Shown: positions 41,069 through 50,574 of the stretch, piece by piece
Position numbering within the stretch: position 1 is the first letter of the stretch
Layout: each line of letters opens with the position of its first letter
Source of the DNA: Tupaia tana
Lineage: Eukaryota; Chordata; Mammalia; Scandentia; Tupaiidae
Assembly (NCBI GenBank): GCA_026018925.1
Contig: JAKSZU010000026.1
Span: 18,839,127 to 18,903,126 of the forward strand
Length of the DNA stretch: 64,000 nt
Reading direction: 5' to 3'
Position numbers and translations under genes: made by a program
The notes under the pieces: generated by a model
The model's input: the letters and a program-made list of their open reading frames with translations, nothing else
Database searches by the model: none
What the model was told of the DNA's origin: nothing

Positions 41069-41270
41069 AGGGCCAGCAGGTGGCATGGTGGTTAAGTAAG
41101 GCCTTGTACTCCCACATGGCTGTCTGGGGTTGAAGTTCTGGACCTGGTAGCTTGCTTTCTCACTTTCTCTCTCTCTGCGTGTCTCTCTGGTGAGCATATA
41201 TGCCCTATACAAAAAAAAGTTTTAATGACAATAATAATAATAAATCAAATGAAATAAAACTTAAAAAAAA
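41069..41270 (+). mobile_element. tSINE-B with A/C-type end
   Basis: B head GGGCCAGCAGGTGGCATGG and TTGCTTTCTCACTTTC, then GGTGAGCATATATGCCCTAT as in tSINE-C, then an AATAAT/AAATGAAATAAA tail. A hybrid 3' end. Confidence 0.78.
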
Positions 41271-41274
41271 AATT

Positions 41275-41795
41275 CAGGGGCTCAGGATGTGGCCTCAGGA
41301 TGTGGCCGTAAGTGCATGGGCAGTAGCAGCCTCTGTGTGCTGGGAGGAATCACCTAGTTGTGAATGAGAGGGACCATAAGAGCACTTAGACTCGGGTTAG
41401 ATATGCGTTTCTCACTTTTGGGTAACAAAAATCTCCATTCTTCCCTCCCTAAGCACCTAATAAAACCTGTCCATAAGCAGGTGAGAATTCCTGCCCTGCC
41501 ATGGTGCATTCCCACAAACCAAGGATTTCTGTTCTTCTTTCTACTCTGTAGTTTGTGTGAAGAAAACAGGCTCAACCTTTTCCAAATGCTACAAACTTTT
41601 CGGATGGCACACCCCTCTCCCTGTGAGAGTTGCACTAGCAACAAACCCATCCGCGTCCTGAATCACCCATCTCTGCATTCTCTCATCTCCTGGAAGACGG
41701 GGACCAAGACCAGGGGAACTCTGTGGAACACTCAAGCCTGGCCTTTGAGGATGTTGAAATCAATACACGGAAGAAAGCCAGACTATTTCATTAAC
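41275..41795. other. No gene or repeat recognised
   Basis: The plus-strand frame 41364-41810 (148 codons) is not recognisable, and its 3' end runs into the SINE at 41801. Confidence 0.45.
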
Positions 41796-41800
41796 TCCTG

Positions 41801-41988
41801 GTTTTTTTAAATAAACTTTTAAAAGATATCTTTATTTTATTTGTTATTATTATTTATGTTTTATTTTTACCAGAGAGAGAGAGAGAGAGAGGGAAAGTGA
41901 GGAAAGCAAGCCACCAGGTTCAGGACTTGAACCACAGTCAGCCATGTGGGAGTCCAGTACCTTAACCATCATGCCACCCACTGGCCCC
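41801..41988 (-). mobile_element. tSINE-B, minus
   Basis: T-rich tail, ACCAGAGAGAGAGAGAGAG, reversed head GTCAGCCATGTGGGAGTCC ending CACTGGCCCC. Flanks TTAACTCCTGGTT / ACAACTCTTGATT. Confidence 0.85.
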
Positions 41989-42061
41989 ACAACTCTTGAT
42001 TATTACTGAGGGCAGCTGGGTGGTACAAAGGTAGTGCATAGTGATTGTGGTAGGAAGCCTG

Positions 42062-42218
42062 AAAGATGGCCACCACCAAAATGGCTGCCTTAAGATGGCC
42101 GCCTTAAGATGGCCACCACCAAAGATGGCCGCCATAAGATGACCATCACCAAGATGGCTGCCTTAAGATGGCCGCCACCAAGATGGCTGCCTTAAGATGG
42201 CTACCTCTAAGATAGCTC
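42062..42218 (+). repeat. Array of 11 AAGATGGC units (YY1-like sites)
   Basis: Eleven units of about 14-15 bp, such as AAGATGGCCGCCTT and AAGATGGCTGCCTT. Nine keep ARATGGC. The reverse complement GGCGGCCATCTT fits the known YY1 core (CCATNTT). The unit looks copied from the AAGATGGCC segment near the 5' end of the surrounding LTR. Confidence 0.88.
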
Positions 42219-42291
42219 CAGTGATCTCTTTTCATTATTTATGCTCTGGTGTAATTCCCACAAACTTAAACGTAGCTAGACCCAGTAACTA

Positions 42292-42475
42292 CTTTTTTAA
42301 AGAATTATTTATTTAATTTTTATTTATTATTATTATTATTTTAATTTGCTATAGGGCAAATGCACATATGGGAGGTAGGGAGAGTGAGAAAGCAAGCCTC
42401 CCGGTCTGGGACTCAAAGTGTGGTTGGCCAAGTGCGAGTCCAGCACCTTAACCACCATGCCACCTTCTGGTCTGA
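42292..42475 (-). mobile_element. tSINE-B, minus, hybrid tail
   Basis: TTATTATTATTATT tail with TTTGCTATAGGGCAAATGC (A/C-type end), reversed head GGTTGGCCAAGTGCGAGTCC ending CTTCTGGTC. Target duplication GACCCAGTAACT at 42280 and 42474, inside the LTR. Confidence 0.85.
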
Positions 42476-42906
42476 CCCAGTAACTTCTAATGAATACAGT
42501 GTAACAGAAGAGATGGGATATCACCTCCAAATATCAGCTGGAAAATGACTATGACTTCTGTTTGCTCTCAGATCTCTTGCTTTGGAAGATGCAAGCTGCC
42601 ATATTGTGGCTAGCCCTAGGAAAAGTCCCATGGAGTGAGAAACTAATGTCTCTGGTCAAAACCCAGCGAGAACTTGAAGCCTGCCAACAGCCAGGTGAGT
42701 GAGCTTGGAAGCCTTCCTCAGTTGACCTTTGAAATGACTGTTGTTCCAGCAGACATCCTGATTGCAGCAAGTAATGGTCTCTAAACCAGAGGCCCCAGAT
42801 AAGCTACTCCCAGATTTTTGACCCCCAGAAACCATGAGATGATAGATATTTCTTGTTTAAAGCCATTACATTTGTAGTAATCTGTACAAAAATAGTAACT
42901 TATACC

Positions 42907-43440
42907 ATGGTTGAGCACGGACCATAGACCAAGCCGGCCTGGATTCAAATCTTGGCCCTGCCATTTCCTAGCTGTGTAATGTTGGACAAATTACTTAACT
43001 TGCCTCTCAAAATAAATAAATAAATAAATAAAATAAAAATAAAGTTAAAGGGACCAGCAGATGGTGTAATAGCTACGTCGCTGGACTCCCACGTAGCCAA
43101 CTGCAATTCAAGTCCCAGATCTGTTGGCTTAAGTTCACTCTGGGCGCGTGTGCGTGCATGCCCAAGATCCCAAGAAGAAAATGGAGGAGAAGGGATTGAG
43201 GCATGGCCATCTCCCGAGGGGTGATTTCTTGCTTTCTGTCTATCTCTCTCTTTCTGGTGTGCTCACATGCCCTATAGCAAAAACCTCTCAAAAAAAAAAA
43301 ATTACTTAACCTGTTGGTGATTCAATTTCCTTGCTTAATGAAGAGAGGATAATAATAGGACCTACCTCAAAGGGTTGTTGTGAGGATTAAATATACTAAT
43401 CTATCGAAATCACTTGTACATTGAAAGTAGTCTATAAGAA
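42907..43440 (+). mobile_element. MIR, plus, split
   Basis: GGATTCAAATCTTGGCCCTG, TAGCTGTGTAATGTTGG, AAATTACTTAAC, then after the SINE TCAATTTCCTTGC and TTGTTGTGAGGATTAAATA. AAATTACTTAAC is repeated at the break. Confidence 0.82.
43050..43300 (+). mobile_element. tSINE-C/A
   Basis: GGGACCAGCAGATGGTGTAATAG head, AATTCAAGTCCCAG box B region, GAAAATGGAGGAGAAGG body, CCCTATAGC end. An AAATAAATAAA stretch just upstream (43010-43049) may be an older SINE tail. Confidence 0.83.
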
Positions 43441-43461
43441 TTAACATTACTAGTATTGTAG

Positions 43462-43585
43462 GGGCTAGCACATGGCATAGTTGTTAAGGCACTGGACTCC
43501 CACATGACTGACTATGGTTTGAGTCCTGGACCTGGAGGCTTGAGATTCACGCACCCTATAACGAAAATCTCTCCAAAAAAAAAAA
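43462..43585 (+). mobile_element. Internally deleted tSINE (about 120 bp)
   Basis: The head GGGGCTAGCACATGGCATAG through GGAGGCTTGAGATTCACGC is joined directly to GCACCCTATAACGAAAATC, skipping the middle of the body. The junction lies between two CACGC words. Confidence 0.8.
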
Positions 43586-43638
43586 AAGAATATAAAACAA
43601 GTATGTATTGCATATGTACTACATCCATACTACATCTT

Positions 43639-43898
43639 TTTTTTTTTTGGAGAGGTTTTTGCTATAGGGCACGTGTGCTTGCCAGACAGACAGAGAGAGA
43701 CAGAGAGACAGAAAGCAGGAAATCACCCCCCAGGGGGGATGGCCACGCCGCAATCCCTTCTCCTCCATTCTCCTCTAGGGATCTTGGGCACGCACGCACA
43801 CACACCCGGCGTGAGTTTAAGCCACCGGGTCCGGGACTCGAACTGCGGTTGACTACGTGGGAGTCCAGCGACATAGCCATTACGCTAACTGCTGGTCC
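43639..43898 (-). mobile_element. tSINE-A, subtype A2, minus
   Basis: Complete; box B intact (GGGACTCGAACTGCGG), reversed head GCTAACTGCTGGTCCC. Target duplication CATACTACATCTT on both sides. Confidence 0.94.
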
Positions 43899-43985
43899 CA
43901 TACTACATCTTCTGATAAGCATTTTTGTGTGAGTGCCTACAGAGAAGTGGGCAATGCATAGCCTAGAGACGCTTAGCTCGCCCAT

Positions 43986-44180
43986 TTGTGGCCAGATGAT
44001 TCTTCATTGTGGAGGACTATTCTGTGCATCGAAGGATGTTTGGCAGCACCCCTGGTCTCTCCCCACTAGATGCCAATAGCACCCTCCTGCCTCTATTTTA
44101 GAGACAACCAAAAATGTCTCCAGACATTGCCAAATGCCCCCTGGGGCCAAAATCACTGCTTGAGAACCTTGATGCAGTCT
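43986..44180 (+). mobile_element. MER20-like hAT element
   Basis: GTGCATCGAAGGATGTTTGG, CAGCACCCCTGGTCTC, CACTAGATGCCAATAGCACC, ATGTCTCCAGACATTGCC and CTTGAGAACC follow MER20. Confidence 0.85.
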
Positions 44181-44246
44181 TACTAAAATCATCAAAGAAG
44201 GGCACATTGGAACTTCGCAGTACTGTGCGCAACGCCTCCAGTACTT

Positions 44247-44559
44247 TTTTTTCTTTTTTGAGAAGTTTTTTTTTTTTTGAGAGTTGTTTTTTGTTGTTGT
44301 TGTTGTTTTGTTTTTTTTTTTTTTTTTTTTTTTGCTATAGGGCGCGTGCGCTCGCCAGACAGAGAGACAGAAAGCGAGAAATCACCCCCCAGGGGGGATG
44401 GTCATGCCGCAATCCCTTCTCCTCCATTCTCCTCTCAGGATCTTGGGCACGCACACACATGCGCCCGGCGTGAGTTTAAGCCACCGGGTCTGGGACGTGA
44501 ACCGCGGTCGACTACGTGGGAGTCCAGCAACATAGCCATTACGCTAACTGCTGGTTCCC
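44247..44559 (-). mobile_element. tSINE-A, A1-like, minus
   Basis: Very long T/GTT-rich tail (44247-44333), then GCTATAGGGCGCGTGCG. The box B region reads GGGACGTGAACCGCGG (A1 after CpG decay) and the end reads TGCTGGTTCCC. Confidence 0.92.
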
Positions 44560-44699
44560 TATTTTTTAAAACTGTAACAGCCAATGCTGGAGGCGATGCT
44601 GGTCAGTGGTGCCTGTAAACCTCACTACCAGCAGTGTCAGTTGGCACCAGCTTGTGGACATGACCATGGGAAAGTGTATGCCATTCCATGCAATAAACC

Positions 44700-45105
44700 C
44701 ATGTATTAGTCAGGATCTGAGAAAAAAACAGAATTCAGCCCCCACATGGTTCCATAAAACATTTTAAATGAAAAGATTACTTATGGAAATGTAGGGAGGG
44801 TTAAGAGAACCAACAGAAAAGGCTGAGGGACTCAGAGGCAAGGACAGTCTAATCCCATCCTTTCCTCCCCTGAGTGCAAAGGGATCAGAGGAGAAAAGGA
44901 GGCAGATGACACCCTGTGAGAATTGAGGAGGGACCACGGGAGCTGTAGGACCGTAGGACAATGGTTCAGGATACCCTGCTGAGCCAGGAAAGCAGCCCAG
45001 AAGAAGTTCCCCCAGCTTCTCTCTCCTCCAATCTTCCTGTCTCCTGCTGGAACCTCCTACTGGCCAAACCCATGTAAGTCACAAAGCAAGGGAGCTGGGC
45101 AATAT
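44700..45105. mobile_element. Unclassified interspersed repeat-like sequence
   Basis: GTATTAGTCAGGATCTGAG at the left and ACTGGCCAAACCCATGTAAG with AAGCAAGGGAGCTGGG at the right recall a common mammalian interspersed repeat, but I cannot name it. Confidence 0.4.
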
Positions 45106-45148
45106 AAGAGGATTTCAAAAAGTTGATGGAGAAATGGAATGAAGGTCC

Positions 45149-45564
45149 GACGTTAAGGCCTGGATGGTGGTACAACAGTATGACCGTGCCTGCAAGACTG
45201 ACCCATATGGGAAGGTTCTGGGTTCACATCCAGAGAACTCTGTGAACACACGAGGTACCCATGAACCCATGATCCAGTTCTGATTGAGTCTGGATGTGGA
45301 TCACTATGTCAAGACTCTGGGGACCAGCAGTTAGTGTAATGGCTATGTCGCTGGACTCCCATACAGTCAACTGCGGTTCGAGTCCCAGACCCGGTGGCTT
45401 AAACTCACACCGGGCACATGTGCGTACGTGCCCAAGATCCCAAGAGGAGAATGGAGAAGGGATTTGCCGTGGCCATCCCCCCTGGGGGGAGATTTCTCGC
45501 TTTCTGTCTCTCTGTCTGTCTCTGTCTGTCTGGCGAGCACTCGCGCCCTATAGCGAAAACCTCT

Positions 45565-45596
<32 letters not shown>

Positions 45597-45625
45597 AAAA
45601 AGACTCTGTAAGGTGCCCCTCTATT
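45149..45625 (+). mobile_element. tSINE-D copy 1, split by tSINE-A
   Basis: GGCCTGGATGGTGGTACAAC, CTGCAAGACTGACCCATATG, GGTTCTGGGTTCACATCCAG, CATGATCCAGTTCTG, TCAAGACTCTG. It is collinear with 47321, 56015 and 60022 (reverse). The element resumes after the tSINE-A at AAGACTCTGTAAGG. Confidence 0.7.
45320..45599 (+). mobile_element. tSINE-A, subtype A2
   Basis: GGGACCAGCAGTTAGTG head, box B GGTTCGAGTCC, CCCTATAGCG end with A-rich tail. Target duplication AAGACTCTG at 45311 and 45600. Confidence 0.9.
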
Positions 45626-45769
45626 TCTCGCCCCTGCAATCTCATGGAAAAAAAGAAACTTTTTCCAAAAAGTGCAATATTATTTTGATGCAAAAAAATT
45701 CTGAAATCCATACATAGGTTTTTTTTCATAATATGCATTTTTCCATGACCTTTTTGAAACCCCCTCATA

Positions 45770-46525
45770 TGGGGGGGGGGGAGGGGGTCAGCCTTCCAGG
45801 ACATGGAGCAGGAGAGAGGAGGGTGGAGAATGAGTCGACAGGAGTAACCAGCACCCACTCGATGCACGAACCTTTCCTTGCAAATTTACTCAAAGGGGAA
45901 AAACAATTCTTAGAAACCAGAAGATGATGCATGAAGACGTTCATACAGTGCTATCTATCAGTCCCCAAGCCTCCATGGGAAACAGAAGCTTCTAATTCAG
46001 GGCTGTCTATGCCATGAGACCCTCAGGACATCCCTGCTCCAGAAAGAAGTTCTGTGCCTTGCCGTCTGCAGGTCTCTGGAATTCCTGAGTCAGCAGAGGA
46101 AGGTAGAGACTTTGTGAATTTTGTTGTCTCTGAAACTGGTTTTCCAGGCTGCTACATAGAGACCCAGGCTACGTGGACCTCAGGAAGCCTGGGAAACTTG
46201 CAGTCTTTGCAATGATCCCCTGTTGAATGGTTGCCAGCACAGGGCAGGTGCAGGGGGGAACAAAGGCTTGGTCCCTGCTCTCCTCAGCTCTCCCCAGGAC
46301 ACCCGTTGAGCAGAGGCAAAGCAGACAAATCACTGGCGCTGAGCTCAGCGGTGCCCAGTGCCAAGCACGGGTCACACTGAGGAAAGTGCCTGTCTTCCTC
46401 CCTGAGGGTGCAGGATCTTCTGGCTGCAAAACCAAGGTGGGACACAACCCCTCCCAGGCACCCTGCTGCTCGCCCACGCCCATGTCACAGGCGTGTGCAC
46501 CATCCCTTAAGCTTCACCCAGGTCT
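45770..46525. other. No gene recognised
   Basis: Begins with an 11-base G run. The plus-strand frame 46227-46727 (166 codons) has no domain and overlaps an opposite frame of similar length. Confidence 0.45.
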
Positions 46526-46529
46526 TATA

Positions 46530-46640
46530 AGGTCTCACATGACATCTGCCTTTATAGATGAGAGAATGAGGCTCACAGAGGTGAAGTCATTGCCCAGTGA
46601 CGCACAGAGGGAAAGTGACAGAGCCGGGGCTCCAGCTCCA
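46530..46640 (-). mobile_element. MIR, minus
   Basis: TTTATAGATGAGAGAATGAG, GCTCACAGAGGTGAAGTC and GACAGAGCCGGGGCTC match the reversed MIR. Confidence 0.7.
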
Positions 46641-46799
46641 GACAGGGAGCTCCTAACCTCCTGGGTCTCCAGACTGCCCTTAGCCTCTCCTTTCCTTCTT
46701 CCCCTGCTCTGCTTCCTACTGGCCTGATGAACTGCCACCAGGCTTGGGCTGCAAGTGGGAAGAGAATGACTACTTAGTGTACCCTAACTCTAGGGCAAA

Positions 46800-46980
46800 C
46801 AGTCCTCCAATTGCCCTGCTCACTCCATGCCCAGAAGGCCCTTTCCTCTCGAGTCTCAGTCTTCCTCATCTGTGCAATGGAGATGACTTACTTCCCTCAC
46901 AAGACAGTGATTGGGAGATCTGAATGAGTTAATAGAATAGCTAAGATCAGAGTGTTTGGTTCTGTGCTAAATGCTTCGTG
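46800..46980 (+). mobile_element. MIR, plus
   Basis: AGTCTTCCTCATCTGTGCAA, TGGAGATGACTTAC and GATCTGAATGAGTTAATAG match the MIR 3' half. Confidence 0.65.
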
Positions 46981-47040
46981 TATTAGGTTGTTGGGAAAAT
47001 TATGACGTATTTTTCTACGTTTTTCTATGCAACAATGCAT
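46981..47040. mobile_element. Possible mariner-type end
   Basis: TATTAGGTTGTTGGGAAAA has the TTAGGTTG start seen in several mammalian mariners, directly preceded by TA. Only one end is visible. Confidence 0.35.
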
Positions 47041-47054
47041 CCTGACTTTCCAGA

Positions 47055-47225
47055 CCGCCCAATAGATTATCTCACTGAATCCTTCCCACAACCTGATGAG
47101 GGGGGTGCTATTATTCTTTTCACTTACCAGATAAAGAACTGCAGACCCAGAGAGGTAAAAGTAATTGCCTAAAGTTACCCAACAAAGAAGTGGCAAAGCC
47201 GGGATTCAAACCTTGGTCTGTCATA
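47055..47225 (-). mobile_element. MIR, minus
   Basis: ATTATCTCACTGAATCCTTC, GAACTGCAGACCCAGAGAGG, AGTTACCCAACAAAGAAG and GGGATTCAAACCTTGG follow full-length reversed MIR. Confidence 0.8.
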
Positions 47226-47320
47226 CTATAAAGTGGAGGTTTTAAGCCCCAGAACTCCTGCTGTATGCTAAATGTGTAGAAGTCATATATCCGCTCATTC
47301 ATTCAAGCCATGTTTCTGCT

Positions 47321-47845
47321 GGGGCTGGATAGTGGTGCGGTGAGAAAACACAATACTTTGCAAGCCTGACCCATGTGGAAAGGGTCCAGGTTTGTGTCCA
47401 GAGACATCCCTGAGTCCACCGGGTAGGTACACACTCATGACCCAGGGCTGGCTCAGGCCAAGGGTGATGGATCCTGATGTTAAGACCCTGTTGAGGGACC
47501 AGCAATTAGCGTAATGGCCATGTTGCTGGACTCCCACGTAGTCGACCACGGTTCGCGTCCCGGACCCGGTGGCTTAAAACTCATGCTGGGAGCGTGTGCG
47601 TGTGTGCCCAAGATCCCAAGAGGAGAATGGAGGAGAAGGGACTGCGGCGTGGCCATCCCTCCTGGGGGTGATTTCTTGTTTTCTATCTCTCTGTCTCTCT
47701 CTGTCTGTCTGGTGAGCGCATGCACCCTATAGCAAAAACCTCTCCAAAAATAAAAATAATTAAAAAAATAAAAAAGACCCTGTTGAGAGTGATGTCTCTC
47801 TGTCTTTCTTGAACATGGAAGAAATAAATATTTTTTAATGTCATA
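47321..47845 (+). mobile_element. tSINE-D copy 2, split by tSINE-A
   Basis: GGGCTGGATAGTGGTGCGG, TTTGCAAGCCTGACCCATG, GGTCCAGGTTTGTGTCCAG, CATGACCCAGGGCTGGCTC, TTAAGACCCTGTTGAG, resuming after the insert with AGTGATGTCTCTCTGTC and a TAAATA tail. Confidence 0.75.
47495..47773 (+). mobile_element. tSINE-A, subtype A1
   Basis: GGGACCAGCAATTAGCG head, box B GGTTCGCGTCC. Perfect target duplication AAGACCCTGTTGA at 47482 and 47774. It occupies the same position in tSINE-D as the A2 copy at 45320. Confidence 0.94.
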
Positions 47846-47925
47846 TTCCTTTTCATATCCTTTATGATTCTGTAATTGTAAGAGCAATGCCATTTACAGC
47901 AGTGTCATCGGTAGAGCTATTTTCA

Positions 47926-48200
47926 GGCCAACTGGTGACATAGTTGAAGGCAGCTAGATCCCATATGGCCTACTACATGGTTCAAGTCCTGGACCCAGGA
48001 ACTTGAAAAACCATGCCAGGCATATATGCGTGCATGCCCAAAATCCCAAGAGGAGAATGGAGTAGAAGGGATGGCAGCATGGCTATGGCCATCTCCCTCC
48101 CCGGGGATGGGGTAGGGTGTGTGCTTTGTCGATTTCTCCCTCTCTCTTTTTCTCTGTCTCTCTCTGGCTACTGCACATACCCTATAACATTTTTCTTAAC
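47926..48200 (+). mobile_element. tSINE-C, old
   Basis: CAGGCCAACTGGTGACATAG head, TGGTTCAAGTCCTGG, TGCATGCCCAAAATCCC, ACCCTATAAC end. The body has a small insertion around the hairpin. Confidence 0.75.
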
Positions 48201-48239
48201 TATAAAGCAATTTTCTTTCCACAAATAATTTCTTTCAGC

Positions 48240-48620
48240 AGATTCAGCAAATATTTGTTGAGCACCTGCTGTGGACAAAGCACTCTGGAGACTAAGACAG
48301 GTGAAGTCCCAACCCAGCGAAGCGGCTGGTAAGGTGGAAGTGTGGAGAAACAGACAGTAAATAAATCGCTATGCACTGCATGCTGCTGGAGATAAAGTGA
48401 CAGGATGTTTTGATGAATATTAGCAAAGGAGGCTGACTTAGGGAGACTGGTCTGAAAGGACTCTAAGAAGCTGACATTTCAGCTGAGAAATGAAAGGAAA
48501 TCAGCATTTTTGCAAGAGCCATGGGAAAAGCATTCGAAGGCAAGGGAACAGAAGTGCTAATGGCCTGAGGCAGGAAACAGCTTTACATGCTCAGGGAAAT
48601 GGAGAGGAGTCCGGTGTGCT
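48240..48620 (+). mobile_element. Ancient LINE/L2-like repeat
   Basis: AAATATTTGTTGAGCACC, GACAGTAAATAAATCGC, GACATTTCAGCTGAGAAATG, AAAGCATTCGAAGGCAAG and AATGGCCTGAGGCAGGAA are the standard order of a widespread mammalian ancient repeat that I associate with L2. Confidence 0.55.
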
Positions 48621-48654
48621 TAGAGCACCAAATTTAGACCCCTACTCTTTTGCT

Positions 48655-49092
48655 CATTCCTAGGACCAGTTACAAAAATGCCCCCAAAATATTTACTGCC
48701 CTCCCCCACCAAGAGATAGCGTCCATTGTTCCCCCTCCCCCTTGCGAATCTAGAATTCATCATGTGACTTGCTTTGGCCAATGGGACAATAGTAAATAGG
48801 ACATGAGAAGAGATTTTAAACACACTTGTGCATTGGGGTTGCCCTATATTGCTGCTCTTTGGAATGCTGAGAGCACTATTTAGATAAGCACGGCAAGCCT
48901 GCTGGAGGATGAGAGACCACATGGAGCAGTGATGAGTGATCGGCCCTAGCTCAGGTCCCAGGGTCAAACAGCCTAACGCCTGCAGGACATGGGAGTGAAG
49001 TCATCATAGACTATGCAGTTCCAGTTGACCCAGCTCAGACCAGAAAAACTCTTCTAATCATTTAGCCATCCTAGTCAAACCACAGTCAACAG

Positions 49093-49135
<43 letters not shown>

Positions 49136-49195
49136 GGTGTTTCAGTCAGTACATTTTTAGGACAGCTTGTTACACAGCAAAAGCTAGCTGATACA
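48655..49195 (+). mobile_element. Old mammalian LTR-like element
   Basis: GACTTGCTTTGGCCAATGGG, TTGTGCATTGGGGTTGCCC, GCTGGAGGATGAGAGACCAC and TTGTTACACAGCAAAAGCTA followed by GCTGATAC recall a common mammalian LTR of the ERVL/MaLR groups. Family not named. Confidence 0.6.
49096..49133. repeat. Poly(A) run of 38
   Basis: An uninterrupted A run with no SINE head or body upstream; the flanks are LTR-like. It may be an expanded A-rich LTR segment. Confidence 0.95.
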
Positions 49196-49259
49196 CTCAC
49201 TTCATCATAACTCCAAGTTAGCTTAATATTAGGAGTGATTTCACAAAGAAAAAGAAAGT

Positions 49260-49507
49260 TTTTAATTTGCCAGAGGTTGTATGCACTTGCCAGAGACAGA
49301 GAGAGACAGAGAGAAGGAGAGGAAGAAAGCATTCTCAGTAGAGTATAGTCATGCAAAAATACTTTTTCCTTCATTTCTCTGCCTTGTCAGGATTTGGGGG
49401 AGTACATACACTCAGCATGTTTTTCAAGCTGCTGGGGATGAGAGTCAAACTACGTGATCAGCCATGTGGGATCCAGCTGCCTTAACCACAAGACCACAGA
49501 CCTGGCC
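49260..49507 (-). mobile_element. tSINE-C, minus, old
   Basis: TTTGCCAGAGGTTGTATGC tail end, CTGCTGGGGATGAGAGTC, reversed head GATCAGCCATGTGGGATCC ending GACCTGGCC. Close to the copies at 9530 and 17305. Confidence 0.72.
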
Positions 49508-49619
49508 GACAAAGTTTTCATCCATTAGCCAGATTTTCTGAGAAAATAGGGCTAAGAAAATCTAAATTCTGGGTGGTTGCTAGGCTCACTCAAGAGCCTG
49601 GTGACACTCACCTGTATGC

Positions 49620-49840
49620 ATATGAGATTTAAATTCCTACCTTAATAAAATTACAAATTACTGAAACCAAGTGATGGCACAGATGGACTCTAGGCCAGGT
49701 TCTGGGTTTACAGACTAGAACCCCCCTGGCTTTGTGACCTGAATCAGCTGATGATGGGGGGTGAATGGCTGCATGAAGATCCTGCTGGGGGTATATGTAC
49801 CTCTCTCTTCTCTCTCAGAAGAAATATATCAATAACATTC
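49620..49840. other. Weak MIR-like sequence, otherwise unassigned
   Basis: GGTTCTGGGTTTACAGAC and CTTTGTGACCTGAATCAGC could be a worn MIR. Confidence 0.35.
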
Positions 49841-49845
49841 TTGAT

Positions 49846-50049
49846 GGGGACCAGCAGGTGGTGTGTGGGGGTTAAGGTGCTGGACACTTCCACATGGCCA
49901 ATGATGGTTCGAGTCCCAGACCTGGTGGCTTGCTCTCTCTTTTTCCCTCTCTTACTCTTTTTCTCTCTCTGTGTGTCTCCTGGTCAATTTTAAAAAATAA
50001 ATAAATGAATGAATACATAAAATTAAATGAATAATTCTTTTAAAAAAAA
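49846..50049 (+). mobile_element. tSINE-B
   Basis: GGGGACCAGCAGGTGGTGTG head, box B GGTTCGAGTCC, CTCTCTTTTTCCC body, AATAAATGAATGAATAC tail. Target AACATTCTTG at 49834 and 50050. Confidence 0.87.
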
Positions 50050-50398
50050 AACATTCTTGTAAAATTACAAATTAGTACTTGTATTGTACAAAGACCCAGC
50101 TTATTCAGATGGATCTGCTAATGCTCACTGCGCTAATTCCAGGGAATTCTCTGTTTCCAGCACCTGCACTGTGCCTATGGCTGTGTAAGGCATTGTGGAG
50201 ATTAGAGAAAGCAAGCAACACCCGAATCTCTGCCTCAGAGAGTTAAGGATACAGCCAGGAGGACGCGATTAAATCATGGTGTGTTGGACAGGGGACTGGG
50301 ACTAATGCAAACCCCTGGAATACAATTCTCAAACTAGGTGGTCAAGGGATGAATTTTACATTGCGCTTAAATGACACGGTGTTTAAAATACAATACAT

Positions 50399-50572
50399 GG
50401 GGCCGGCAGGTGGCATGGTGGTTAAGGGTGCTGGACTCCCACATGGCCAATCATGGTTCAAGTCCTGGACCTGGTGGCTTGCTTTCTCACTTTCTCTCTC
50501 TCTCTTTCTCTGCCTTTCTCTGATCAAAAATGAGAAAATAATAATAATAATAAAGGTAAGTAAAAATAATTA
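50399..50572 (+). mobile_element. tSINE-B, first of a nested trio
   Basis: GGGGCCGGCAGGTGGCATGG head, TTGCTTTCTCACTTTC body, AATAATAATAAT tail. The flank AATACATGG occurs before it and again at about 51045, after two further SINEs. Confidence 0.87.
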
Positions 50573-50574
50573 TT

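Larger units (their letters stand above)
42046..42905 (+). mobile_element. MLT1-type MaLR LTR with internal expansion and a SINE
   Basis: Starts TGTGGTAGGAAGCC. It then reads through CTCTGGTGTAATTCCC, GACCCAGTAACT, AGAAGAGATGGGATATCACC, CTTGCTTTGGAAGATGC, CTGCCAACAGCCAGGTGAG and AAACCATGAGATGATAGATA, ending AGTAACTTATAC. This is the order of a MaLR MLT1 LTR. The 5' part is expanded into a repeat array and a tSINE-B splits the middle, so the LTR is far longer than the usual 400-odd bp. Confidence 0.75.
45108..45767. mobile_element. Mariner-like MITE, second copy, host of nested SINEs
   Basis: Left end GAGGATTTCAAAAAGTTGAT; right end in reverse GAGGGGGTTTCAAAAAGGTC. TA-rich flanks (ATATAA / ATAT) fit TA target use. 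The inner part TTATTTTGATGCAAAAAAATT matches the copy at 10555. A tSINE-D lies inside it, and a tSINE-A inside that. Confidence 0.72.

Noticed and set aside
42062..42218. CRISPR-like direct repeat array
   Set aside because: Units are contiguous without unique spacers, and the setting is a mammalian LTR.
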